64,000 bases of DNA from Legionella sheltonii. GTDB taxonomy: Bacteria; Pseudomonadota; Gammaproteobacteria; Legionellales; Legionellaceae. This document shows positions 55,483 through 63,796 of the stretch, in pieces; positions within the stretch are counted from its first letter, which is position 1; each line of letters begins with the position of its first letter. Where the stretch lies: assembly GCF_026191355.1 (NCBI RefSeq), contig NZ_JAPHOQ010000003.1, positions 124,001 through 188,000 of the forward strand, written 5' to 3'. The position numbers and the translations under genes are program-made. The notes under the pieces were generated by a model. It ran no database searches, was not told where the DNA came from, and worked only from the letters and a program-made list of their open reading frames with translations.

Positions 55483-55635
55483 GTGATAAGTGCTCGAAAA
55501 ATTGACAAAAAAGCAGTAGAGAGAGCAATACTCACTTCACGCTTTAAAGCGGCATTCAGCCTTAAGAAAGCGCTCTCAAGCGATGCGGAAGCAACACTTG
55601 AGAAGATAAAGGTGAGTCTAATTGGGACCTCCTAA
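55483..55635 (+). CDS. Possible small basic protein (50 residues)
   Basis: GTG 55483, with GGGAGAG about 6 nt upstream, opens 50 codons ending at TAA 55633-55635. The product is basic and helical (MISARKIDKKAVERAIL, FKAAFSLKKALSSDAEATLEK). It overlaps the 3' end of the RhoGAP gene on the other strand by 18 bp. No family is known; it could be chance or a gene remnant. Confidence 0.3.
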   Translation: MISARKIDKKAVERAILTSRFKAAFSLKKALSSDAEATLEKIKVSLIGTS

Positions 55636-56817
55636 GTGCTGATCGTCTTCAAGCTTTCCTTGTACTTTAAATGCCTCTATTGCTTCGGGAGCCGGAAATA
55701 AAGAAGTAGGCGTAGTAGTGGTGTTTTTCGATTCAAAAATGCCGAATTGGACTAGACTGGAACTGCGTTCTTGCTTCCCATGCGGATCTTTCGCTTCCTT
55801 TTCTCCATTTTCAGAAATAGACATGAGATCGATTTCTTCTTGTATTTGTTGATAGCCACGATTTAAGGCAGGAACTTTGTGGACTAATTCAGAAACTTTC
55901 AAGCTCAGTTCGTTCTGCTCTTCTTTTAACTGTTCGAGTTCTTTGTTTAATGCTTTCTTCACTTTTCTTTTAACGGAATCATCTTGTAATTGTTTTTCAA
56001 TCGAATTGATTTGGTTTTTAAGGCTCGTTACCTGGGTCACCAAATTTTTCATAGAAACAAGTACTACTGTTTTAGAGGATTCTCTCATATGTTCCAGTTT
56101 TTCGCGTATTACATGGCTTGTATTTGCTAAATGTTCCAGTTTATCAGCATGACGTTCTTTAAAATCTTTATTCCAGTTGTCATCGCTGATGCAATTTTCC
56201 AATACGGGAGTTAATTGACTTAAAAAACCACTCAAACCCAAAAGATCTGTTGCTGGAAAGAGATCTAAATCTTGAGTCAATCGGGGAGCCATAATAATGG
56301 CGAGATTATGGTACGTCATACGATTAGTCTGTTGGAATCTGCCAGCCTGATGCATTAAATAGCAGTAATGATAAATGATTTCTCCTGCACGCTGATGATC
56401 TATTCGTTTTGACAGTAAAAGGTCACTAATGAACTCATCGAGTAATTGATTTGCTGCTTTTGTAATATCTTTTTTCAGTTGAACACCCAGTAATAATTTT
56501 AATTTTTTAGAGAAACTGATCTGTAGATTATCTTTGGAGTCTAATAAGGGACGGTTTTTAAGAACAGCGGGAATCATTCCCAAACTATTATGTAGATGCT
56601 CACTGTTTACTTTATTCTCTTTCATCACATAGTTACTTAGAATAGCACCATCAAATTGTTCGCTGATCAGTTGCTCAAGTAACTTTTCTGTTTCTTCCTT
56701 TGCTCCTGCGACTCGAAAAACTCCAGAAGTTTTTAACAATTCTGGGTGTTGGGATACAAGTTGTGTCAAGGAGCGCAACACATTCACTATGATTTGGGTA
56801 TTATAAGGGCCAGGCAT
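55618..56817 (-). CDS. RhoGAP-domain protein with coiled coil, candidate effector
   Basis: The first 215 residues or so of this 399-residue protein match a eukaryotic RhoGAP domain. The arginine finger lies in TSGVFRVAGAKEETEKLLEQL, helix motifs in IIYHYCYLMHQAG, and the diagnostic NRMTYHNLAIIMAPRL (eukaryotic NKMTxxNLAIVFAPxL) is at about 165-180. RhoGAPs speed GTP hydrolysis on Rho-family GTPases. Residues about 245-335 form a coiled coil (QVTSLKNQINSIEKQLQDD, ELEQLKEEQNELSLKVSEL), and the tail is Ser/Thr-rich. Bacteria have no Rho GTPases, so a host target and secretion are inferred. The gene is monocistronic. Confidence 0.85.
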   Translation of the reverse strand: MPGPYNTQIIVNVLRSLTQLVSQHPELLKTSGVFRVAGAKEETEKLLEQLISEQFDGAILSNYVMKENKVNSEHLHNSLGMIPAVLKNRPLLDSKDNLQISFSKKLKLLLGVQLKKDITKAANQLLDEFISDLLLSKRIDHQRAGEIIYHYCYLMHQAGRFQQTNRMTYHNLAIIMAPRLTQDLDLFPATDLLGLSGFLSQLTPVLENCISDDNWNKDFKERHADKLEHLANTSHVIREKLEHMRESSKTVVLVSMKNLVTQVTSLKNQINSIEKQLQDDSVKRKVKKALNKELEQLKEEQNELSLKVSELVHKVPALNRGYQQIQEEIDLMSISENGEKEAKDPHGKQERSSSLVQFGIFESKNTTTTPTSLFPAPEAIEAFKVQGKLEDDQHLGGPN

Positions 56818-57183
56818 TTAAATTCTCCGGATATTGAACGAATATTAATTTATGGCTTTGGTTTTAACTATTTTCAAATAAAAGGCAATTTGAGGTGAGT
56901 TTGTTTTGAGCTTATCTGGCTTTTCAGCGCAGAACTCAATGGTGACATGATAAGCAAACGAGCAAATGTAGTACTAGCCTATCACTGATAATCCTCTATT
57001 ACTATATATAATGCTCTAAGGATTTACAACGAAGGACTGAGCTGAATAAATCATGGTTTGTATGAATGTCTTTTTTTTTTAAAAAAAACACAAAAAAAGA
57101 AGTACCAGATTGAATTCGTTAACAGGTGGATCAAAGGCTGCACCTACAGAAGGTTTTTAGCCATAACTGATCCAGAACTATTT
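56818..57183. other. Intergenic region between argF and the RhoGAP gene
   Basis: These 366 bp are AT-rich and hold the RhoGAP promoter and the argF 3' region. A T10 run is followed directly by A8 (57069-57087). AGGTG/CACCT can pair weakly near 57125-57146, just past argF. No ORF is supported. Confidence 0.35.
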
Positions 57184-58263
57184 TTATAGATTTAAGAATA
57201 AAAGTAAGGCTTTCTGTACATGCATTCTGTTTTCACTTTGAGTGAAGATGATTGAAGCTGGACTGTCAGGCAAGGTTTCGGATACTTCTTTTCCTCGTTC
57301 CATGGGCATGCAATGCATAAATACGGCTTCTGGTTTTGCATGCGACATTAAGGATTCATTGACCTGGAATCCCTGAAAGGCTTCATGATTTTCCTGTTCT
57401 TCAAAACCCATGCTAGTCCAAACGTCAGTGTATACTGCATGGGCATTTTTAACCGCATCTTCAGGTTTGGAAAAATGATAAATCTTATCTGGCTTTATGT
57501 CCTGTGCCTGTTGGATAATTGAAGCATTAGGTTGATGGGATGCGGGGCAACAGTAATTAATTGTTATTCCTAATTGCGGCGCAAGCAGCATCAAACTATG
57601 CAAAATATTATTTCCATCACCAATATAGGCAACAGTCAGTCCTTGCAAAGAGCCAAATTGCTCCCATAGACTTAATAAATCAGCTAAAATCTGACACGGA
57701 TGATGTAAGGCGGAAAGGCCATTGATTACAGGAACTTTCGCATAAGCGGCCATTTCTTGTAATATTTCATCCGAATGAGTTCTTACCATAACAAAATTTG
57801 CATAACCATTTAGAACTCTAGCCATATCCGCAGGGGTTTCCTGCTTTCTCGTATTACTTACACTTTCAATGGCTATTCCACCCATACTTTGAATTGCCAT
57901 TGCAAAACTTAGGCGAGTTCGAAAAGACGGTTTTTCAAAAATCATGGCAAGGCTTTTATGAGCCAGAGCCTGATTGTAGAACGAGGGGGTTTGCTTCAAG
58001 GCCTTTGCTTTCTCTAAGACATGCTTTAATTCTTCCATACTTAATTCGGTTCCGGTAAGAAAGTGCTTGATTTTTGGGGGAGAGGATGTCTTCTTTACCT
58101 CTGATGGTCCTGGGCTATGTCCTTTGTCTTGATAGGTACCTGTCTCAAGATCAAATAGTGCTTGTTGTAAATTGATCACGAAGGTATTGGTGGTTACTTC
58201 GCTAATCGGTTGAGAATGAGTTTCTTCAACAAGCGTGTTTTTAACTGGAGTGTAAAGGGACAT
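57184..58263 (-). CDS. argF: Ornithine carbamoyltransferase with N-terminal extension
   Basis: This 359-residue protein contains a full OTCase from about residue 65: the carbamoyl-phosphate motif FEKPSFRTRLSFAMAIQSMGG (SxRTR), MVRTHSD, ALHHPCQILADLL (HPCQ), TDVWTSMGFEEQ (the ornithine SMG loop) and FMHCMPMERGKEV (HCxP). It joins carbamoyl phosphate and ornithine to give citrulline. The first 64 residues have no counterpart in ordinary OTCases, yet GGAGG is correctly spaced before the ATG at 58263, so the extension seems real. It lies 56 bp after the ArtJ-like gene in one operon, likely under ArgR control from the box at 59121. Confidence 0.93.
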   Translation of the reverse strand: MSLYTPVKNTLVEETHSQPISEVTTNTFVINLQQALFDLETGTYQDKGHSPGPSEVKKTSSPPKIKHFLTGTELSMEELKHVLEKAKALKQTPSFYNQALAHKSLAMIFEKPSFRTRLSFAMAIQSMGGIAIESVSNTRKQETPADMARVLNGYANFVMVRTHSDEILQEMAAYAKVPVINGLSALHHPCQILADLLSLWEQFGSLQGLTVAYIGDGNNILHSLMLLAPQLGITINYCCPASHQPNASIIQQAQDIKPDKIYHFSKPEDAVKNAHAVYTDVWTSMGFEEQENHEAFQGFQVNESLMSHAKPEAVFMHCMPMERGKEVSETLPDSPASIIFTQSENRMHVQKALLLFLNL

Positions 58264-58319
58264 GTTGAGCCTCCTAAATTAAATCAGAATATGGTTTCTG
58301 TTAGATTTTGAATTAATGT

Positions 58320-59054
58320 TCATAATGAATCCTTGAGCCATATTTTTTCTAGTTTTTGAATTTCTCCACTGGCTTTCAGTTTTTGCAGGGCTTTATTAAT
58401 CTTTGACGTTAATGGAGAACCTTTTTTCAGTGCTAATGCGTATCCATAGTCTGCTTTAGCAATTAGCGAAGAAGAGAGTTCCAAATGTTTTTTGCTATAG
58501 ATTTTACCTTGGGCACCATCTAATAAAACAACATCAACATGATTTGCAAGTAGTGCTTCAATCGCTTGGTTATTATTATCAAATGTAGTGAGCTCCACCT
58601 TAGGGTAATTTTCTCGTAGCCATATCTCCATCGTACTACCAAGCTGCACTGCTACTTTTTTTCCTGTAAGTTGACTGGGTGTGGTGATGGGTTGACTGGA
58701 ATGATATACCGAGGCCATCCCTTCAAAGTAATAGGGGTCAGAGAAATCAAAATTGACTTTTCTCGCATCAGTAATCGTGATTGTAGCTATGGCAATATCA
58801 TCTTGCCCAGAACTGATTGCAGGAAGAACAGTGCTGAATTGCATGTTGTCAAAAACAGCCTTTTTTCCAAGTTCTTTAGCAATAAGTCTCGCCAAATCAA
58901 TATCAAATCCCTTTATTTCCCCATGGTCGCTATATTCAAAAGGTGGATACTCTGCTGATGTGACAAAATGCAGGCTATTCTCATTGCCTTTCGTTTTGCA
59001 AGAGGATAAAAAAATACATATTGCTAATAATAATAGGTTTGAAAATCGGCTCAT
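58320..59054 (-). CDS. artJ: Amino-acid-binding lipoprotein (ArtJ-like)
   Basis: This 244-residue periplasmic solute-binding protein has a lipoprotein signal (LLLAICIFLSSC). The SBP_bac_3 fold is clear: FVTSAEYPPFEYSDHGEIKGFDIDLARLIAKELGKK, ISSGQDDIAIATITITDARKVNFDFSDPYY, VAVQLGSTMEIWL and KADYGYALALKKGSPL. Polar amino-acid binding proteins of this length include the arginine-binding ArtJ. Linkage to argF and an ArgR-box upstream support arginine, but substrate is inferred; the symbol is tentative. The ABC permease and ATPase are not here. Confidence 0.78.
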   Translation of the reverse strand: MSRFSNLLLLAICIFLSSCKTKGNENSLHFVTSAEYPPFEYSDHGEIKGFDIDLARLIAKELGKKAVFDNMQFSTVLPAISSGQDDIAIATITITDARKVNFDFSDPYYFEGMASVYHSSQPITTPSQLTGKKVAVQLGSTMEIWLRENYPKVELTTFDNNNQAIEALLANHVDVVLLDGAQGKIYSKKHLELSSSLIAKADYGYALALKKGSPLTSKINKALQKLKASGEIQKLEKIWLKDSL

Positions 59055-59120
59055 TTGAATTCAAATCCACTAAATATCCGTTTTATGAATATACAGATCC
59101 ATGGTTTCATTGTCAATGAA

Positions 59121-59138
59121 AATGAATTTAATTTCAAT
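59121..59138. promoter_or_regulatory. Probable ArgR operator (ARG box)
   Basis: AATGAATTTAATTTCAAT matches the ARG-box consensus WNTGAATWWWWATTCANW at 17 of 18 positions. It lies 67 bp upstream of the start of the artJ-argF operon. Arginine-bound ArgR would repress from it. Confidence 0.65.
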
Positions 59139-59315
59139 TTATCGAATATGCGTTCAATTCTTTTTTTTCAGGGATAATAAACTCAGCGTTCAACACAAAA
59201 AAAAAGGGATATAAGAGCGATATGAAATAACTTCTTGAATATTCGATAGTATTAGATAATATCAGCGGAGCTGGAGTACGACATTCCATTTTTTAATCGT
59301 TTTAGTGGAGGAGTT

Positions 59316-59960
59316 GTGTTTAAAAAAAAAGAAGTACAGAAAATTGCCACAAATACAGGAAACTTTTCTCAGGTTCCTAATGACGTAATGTACCTGATAT
59401 TGCTTTTTCTTGATGTTAAGTCGCTGAATCATCTCGCTATGACTAATTCAACTTTCAAAAAGCTGGTTTCTAATTATCCAAAGCAAATCTACGTTAAAAT
59501 ATGTGATAAAGAATATAAAGGAACCTACTCACAAATACATGCCCAATTTATAGGTCACCTCCAATACAAAGAAGCCGAAATTGCTCGTCAAAAGCGTCGC
59601 AAGGAAGAAAACGCAATTGCGGAACTGAAAAACGTTGTTACAACTCAAAAAAATGACATAAGACAAACCTGGGATGTTCCACTTAAAAAGTCATGCATCA
59701 CTAAGGAAGAACGACTAGCCATAGGATGCGGTTTTACTTTCGGTTTAATTGGTGGGATTCTCGTTTCCTGTTTCACGCCCATACCTTGGTACTTCGCTTA
59801 TTGTTTAGGCATGGGGGCAGGAGGAACGACACCTTTAGTTGCCTCTCGAACCATCCGTTGTTGTTGTGGTAAATGCGTGGATTGTAAAGAACAAGAGCTC
59901 AACACCAGAGAGGAAAATCTGAAAAATAATTATCCTTCTTCCCCAAGTATGAGAATGTGA
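59316..59960 (+). CDS. F-box protein with membrane segments, candidate effector
   Basis: This 214-residue protein begins at GTG 59316 just after GGAGGAG. Residues about 18-52 (FSQVPNDVMYLILLFLDVKSLNHLAMTNSTFKKLV) fit the F-box, the motif that recruits SKP1 of the host SCF ubiquitin ligase. A helical charged stretch (about 85-115) follows, then two hydrophobic segments (CGFTFGLIGGILVSCF and YFAYCLGMGAGGTTPLVA) forming a possible membrane hairpin, and a cysteine cluster CCCGKCVDCKEQ. Several Legionella effectors (LegU1, AnkB, LicA) are F-box proteins; the membrane hairpin suggests a membrane-placed adaptor. Host use is inference. Confidence 0.72.
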   Translation: MFKKKEVQKIATNTGNFSQVPNDVMYLILLFLDVKSLNHLAMTNSTFKKLVSNYPKQIYVKICDKEYKGTYSQIHAQFIGHLQYKEAEIARQKRRKEENAIAELKNVVTTQKNDIRQTWDVPLKKSCITKEERLAIGCGFTFGLIGGILVSCFTPIPWYFAYCLGMGAGGTTPLVASRTIRCCCGKCVDCKEQELNTREENLKNNYPSSPSMRM

Positions 59961-60060
59961 AATGAGTTGTGGGTGCGGGTAACTGTATTTTAAAAAGTTA
60001 CTCGCCTCCAAACGTCTAGCGAACTGCTTGAAATGAACAGAGTATATAAGGAAACTTCTG

Positions 60061-60510
60061 TCATTTGTTAAAACCCAATTGTCTCCAAGCTTCATACAAA
60101 ATGACTGCAACAGCGTTCGAGAGATTTAAACTTCGATTGTTCTCACGCATAGGGATAGAGAGCGACCTGAATTTCTGTAAAATTTCTTGAGGCAATCCTC
60201 TGGATTCTGGACCGAATAAAAACAGATCATCTGCGGTATATTGAACGGTTGAGTAACATCGTGTAGCTCGAGCGCTAAAGGTATAGATAGTCTTTTGATG
60301 GTGTTGTTGAATAAATTTTTCCCAATTTTCATATTGATCAATAGAGGCCCATTCATGATAATCCAAGCCAGCACGTCTCAGTGCTTTTTCTTGTAATGAA
60401 AATCCAAGAGGATGTATCAAATGCAATTTTGCCCCAGTGTTGGCACATAGTCGAATGATGTTTCCTGTATTTGGAGGGATTTCAGGTTGGTAAAGGGCGA
60501 TATGAAACAT
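60061..60510 (-). CDS. trmL: tRNA (cytidine(34)-2'-O)-methyltransferase
   Basis: This 149-residue SPOUT methyltransferase has the TrmL size. Motifs: IALYQPEIPPNTGNIIRLCANTGAKLHLIHPLGF, LFLFGPESRGLP and IPMRENNRSLNLSNAVAVILYEAWRQ (the trefoil knot). It methylates the ribose of the wobble base of tRNA-Leu isoacceptors with S-adenosylmethionine. Single gene, ATG start; it converges with the F-box gene across a 100-bp gap containing a hairpin (GGGTAACT/AGTTACTC). Confidence 0.92.
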   Translation of the reverse strand: MFHIALYQPEIPPNTGNIIRLCANTGAKLHLIHPLGFSLQEKALRRAGLDYHEWASIDQYENWEKFIQQHHQKTIYTFSARATRCYSTVQYTADDLFLFGPESRGLPQEILQKFRSLSIPMRENNRSLNLSNAVAVILYEAWRQLGFNK

Positions 60511-60660
60511 AATGTTAGTGAGTTAATAAAATGGTAATCGTTATTTGTTAAAGGATTGGTTCTTGATATTCCAGAGCATTTTTTCAAATTATATCTGATC
60601 ATAAGTTTTAAACAAACTCTTTTGATTAAGTGCTTAATAATTTTACAGAACTCATGATCG

Positions 60661-61629
60661 TCAAGAATTGTGTTTGTAATTGGCTATGCGCAAAAAATGA
60701 AACTCATTCACATGTGGTTGATTCGCTACAAACAGAATGCTCCATAACGCTATGGCCGCATTGTTGTCTAATAAAAAACGTCCATCAGCTAATAATAACG
60801 GTTTATTATTAACGGTGATGAGATAGTTGTCTGTAAACCAGTTAAAAATAATGAAATCCCTCATTAATGAAGATGAGTTTTTCACATATTCAGGTAATTT
60901 TTGATAAGAAAACGCACGATAACTTGTCACAAGTTGGCTTCTTGATTCTTTTAAAAGTGGGGTTGAAACATTAATGAGGTACAAACGATTTTTATTTAAT
61001 GCAATTCCTCTCCACTGTGTTGAACTGAGTAACATGGGAAATACACGTGCCTTGTCTGTGCTTACTCCTAATTGGGCAAGTTCATCTCGAACTGCAGTCA
61101 TTGCTCGATAATGTTGCTCGATATTGAATAGCATAAATGAACTGATTAGGACTAAAGCAATAAGGACAGGCTTTCTTTGATCAAAGACCAGGGCCGCGAT
61201 TACTCCTAAGCCCAGGGGGATGGTCACAAAGGGATCAACAATAGATACAATATCCCAACTCACTCTAGTATCAGAAAATGGCCAAAATAAAACCGTTCCA
61301 TAAGTCGTACAGGCATCTAACAGGCCATGAGTTGAGTAACCGATTAAAGCGGCTAAAAAAGTAAATTTCCACTGGGTACGAAAGCGTTTAAAAATCAACA
61401 AAGTTAAAGTAATGATTAAAGCACCTACGGGGATAAAACTTAGGGAGTGTGTGAAGTGACGGTGATAGAGAAAAAACAGCATTGGATTGCCTGATTCTTG
61501 AATGAATATATCCAAATCAGGTGCCATGGCTGCTAAGCCACCGACAAGCCAGGCATTGTGTTTGTCCTTGCTGTACAAAATTGCTTGAGAACAGGCTGCC
61601 CCTAAAACCGCATGCGTCACTGGATCCAT
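60661..61629 (-). CDS. YdjM-family inner-membrane metal-dependent hydrolase
   Basis: This 322-residue membrane protein has the DUF457/YdjM pattern: MDPVTHAVLGAACSQA at the very start, LAAMAPDLDIFI, and YHRHFTHSLSFIPVGALI with metal-binding His and Asp, then four to five membrane spans and a soluble C-terminal part. Family members are predicted zinc hydrolases of unknown substrate; E. coli YdjM is LexA-controlled, but no SOS box is visible here. AAGG precedes the ATG. No partner. Confidence 0.85.
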   Translation of the reverse strand: MDPVTHAVLGAACSQAILYSKDKHNAWLVGGLAAMAPDLDIFIQESGNPMLFFLYHRHFTHSLSFIPVGALIITLTLLIFKRFRTQWKFTFLAALIGYSTHGLLDACTTYGTVLFWPFSDTRVSWDIVSIVDPFVTIPLGLGVIAALVFDQRKPVLIALVLISSFMLFNIEQHYRAMTAVRDELAQLGVSTDKARVFPMLLSSTQWRGIALNKNRLYLINVSTPLLKESRSQLVTSYRAFSYQKLPEYVKNSSSLMRDFIIFNWFTDNYLITVNNKPLLLADGRFLLDNNAAIALWSILFVANQPHVNEFHFLRIANYKHNS

Positions 61630-61779
61630 GTCTTAACCTTTCGAAGGAGTTTATGATTCCTATTTTTAGCCCCTTAATAGAGGAGCATAGCTCGCAGAGA
61701 GTGCTTCCTGACAATCTTGTTGTATCGAATATTCTTTGTCGAAAATGCAAACAGTAAAGGTCAGAAAGCAAATAAAAAT

Positions 61780-62730
61780 CTAATGAGCAATACAAGGCTC
61801 TTCTTCAAGATAGCCACTTAATACAGCATGCTCACTATTTTTCCAATAGAGTCTTGGTTGACCTGACTTTTCAGTGGGTCTGTATAAATGGCTTATCACA
61901 TTTTCTAGATAGCTTGGGTTGGTAAACAATGCGACGGCTATCTGGTTCTTCAACGCTTTAGATTGTCCATTGGTGTAGAGCAAATCAATTTCGCCATTTA
62001 TTGTAATCATAACCGAGGTGAATAATCCCACGCCATAACCATCTTGATGCATAAAAAATACAGAAAATGGGATTGCATATTGGGTACTCTCTTTAAAATC
62101 AATTTTTAATTGTTGAATACCAGAGTCTGTTGGCCATTGAACATGGTATAGTCCCTGTTGTTTTGTTAACGTACCGTTTGCATTAAACAGTAATGTGCCT
62201 TCATCCAGCATTACTTTGCCAACAAATACTTCGGCCTTCCACATGCCAACTCCAGTTTTTGTTAATTTAATCGTTAATTCATCGGTATTAGATAGAGAGT
62301 CGAAAATCATTAAACTGGCTACATAGCTATCACCCTCGCTTGCCATAGCAGGAAGATTGGCGCCCATTTTTATTTTGCTGGTGGCTTTAGGCGCTAAATT
62401 TTTTTGGGAGATTTTGATTTTATTTAAATGCTTGGGGGCTGATTTTTTTGTTATTCCAAGAAGGTAGTCACCCCATTCTGTGCGAAGGTAAGCATCAGCG
62501 TCTAAATAGAGTCTGCCAAAACGTGTAAACAGTAGTTCACTGTCTTTTTTGCCACTTGATACAACAAAATAACCAGGGTTGAGCAGAGCAAGATCGAGTG
62601 CATTTCCTGTCGCTGTGATGGGGCATTGATTAATCGTCAAAGGCTTTTGAGTCAATTTAAATAAATTATCTGCGTGCACTTGAGATGAAATTATGAGAGC
62701 AGCTGTGAATAAAATTGATTTAAGAGTCAC
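61780..62730 (-). CDS. FlgE-like flagellar-hook-fold protein with Sec signal peptide
   Basis: This 316-residue protein starts at GTG 62730 with AAGGAA upstream and has a Sec signal peptide (ILFTAALIISSQVHA). The mature part matches the flagellar hook/rod family: NALDLALLNPGYFVVSSG...LLFTRFGRLYLDADAYLRTEWGDYLLG (the FlgE/F/G N-terminal core), SLMIFDSLSNTDELTIKLTKTG, TLLFNANGTLTKQQG, FFMHQDGYGVGLFTSVMITINGEIDLLYTNGQSKAL and QIAVALFTNPSYL. True hook proteins are exported by the flagellar apparatus without a signal peptide and carry coiled D0 ends; the D0 parts look missing here. A periplasmic or surface role is inferred. No other flagellar gene is nearby. Confidence 0.75.
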   Translation of the reverse strand: MTLKSILFTAALIISSQVHADNLFKLTQKPLTINQCPITATGNALDLALLNPGYFVVSSGKKDSELLFTRFGRLYLDADAYLRTEWGDYLLGITKKSAPKHLNKIKISQKNLAPKATSKIKMGANLPAMASEGDSYVASLMIFDSLSNTDELTIKLTKTGVGMWKAEVFVGKVMLDEGTLLFNANGTLTKQQGLYHVQWPTDSGIQQLKIDFKESTQYAIPFSVFFMHQDGYGVGLFTSVMITINGEIDLLYTNGQSKALKNQIAVALFTNPSYLENVISHLYRPTEKSGQPRLYWKNSEHAVLSGYLEEEPCIAH

Positions 62731-62968
62731 GTTAATTCCTTTTAAAATAAATATAAATTGTAGAGAAACAACAACTCCCTTTTGTAACCAATTTTTTTGA
62801 TCGACAAAGCAGGGCGCGATCTAGAATATCTGGATTTAGGTTTTCTGTCATTGAGAAAAAGACCGAAATCAGCTATCTTGTGGACCAAATTAAGGTGATT
62901 ATTAATTGACTTAGCCAGAAAGGATTTTAATCCCCTTTTTACTTCAGGGAGAAAAGGAAGAATATTTT

Positions 62969-63784
62969 ATGTTTAAACGAACAAAAACGGATTGTTTCTC
63001 ACCATCTTTTTCCATACGTTCTTTATTTATAATTTTTAGTTCAGTGATTGTGACTGCCAATGCAAGCTATGCTGATCCAGCTCAAATAAATCACCAAGCG
63101 AACCAAAGAGACTTAAGTTGGTTTCATCCATTTATTACTTTCTCAGGTGGTGTAGCAGTTGCCAAGACAGGACATTCACAAACTTTAAACATGGATGGTG
63201 ATTTCACAACGTATCAATATACCCCCAGCCATGGCCATTCAAATCGGATGTTATGGGGCGGGTCTATTGGAACTGAAGTTCCAATGAATTCGCTGTGGGC
63301 TTTGCAGCTTGGTATCAGTTATTATAGGCCTAATAATTTTTCTAGTAGCGGTATTTTAATACAAGGTATAGATGAGCAATCAGCGGATGAGTTTACCTAC
63401 AATTATAAAATAAAAAGTAGCCAACTTTTTTTTGAAGGCAAGTTATTACATTCTGTTAAACAGATTTTTCATCCCTATGTCTCTTTAGGTCTTGGCGCTG
63501 CTTTCAATAATGCTTCAAATTATCAGACTAGCGTGCCCCCGTTTCTAACGTTTACCCCAGAATTTGAGGATCATAAAACAACGAATTTTGCTTATAGTCT
63601 TGGTCTTGGCATCGATATGGATCTAGGTAAAAACTGGCGCTTAGGGGTGGGCTATCGTTATGTGGGCTTAGGTGAGGCGAATTTGGATGAAGGAGTGCTT
63701 GATGTAATACCGTTCACAAGTACTTTGACACTACCCCATCTTTATATGCAGGAAGCCCTAGTACAACTAAGCTATTTAATTTAG
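62969..63784 (+). CDS. Outer-membrane beta-barrel protein, paralogue of the 45.5-kb barrel
   Basis: This 271-residue protein has a signal peptide (IRSLFIIFSSVIVTANASYA) and the OmpW/opacity-type barrel. Its wording runs parallel to the barrel at 45537 (FTYNYKIKSSQLFFEGKLLHSVKQIFHPYVSLGLGAAFNNA; FAYSLGLGIDMDLGKNWRLGVGYRYVGLG), ending LPHLYMQEALVQLSYLI. AAGGAAG stands upstream of the ATG. A surface-protein gene follows 12 bp later. Gene duplication with the other cluster is evident. Confidence 0.85.
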   Translation: MFKRTKTDCFSPSFSIRSLFIIFSSVIVTANASYADPAQINHQANQRDLSWFHPFITFSGGVAVAKTGHSQTLNMDGDFTTYQYTPSHGHSNRMLWGGSIGTEVPMNSLWALQLGISYYRPNNFSSSGILIQGIDEQSADEFTYNYKIKSSQLFFEGKLLHSVKQIFHPYVSLGLGAAFNNASNYQTSVPPFLTFTPEFEDHKTTNFAYSLGLGIDMDLGKNWRLGVGYRYVGLGEANLDEGVLDVIPFTSTLTLPHLYMQEALVQLSYLI

Positions 63785-63796
63785 GAAATAGGAAAA

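Noticed and set aside
55877..56152. Plus-strand frame within the RhoGAP gene
   Set aside because: Antisense shadow of a coiled-coil coding region.
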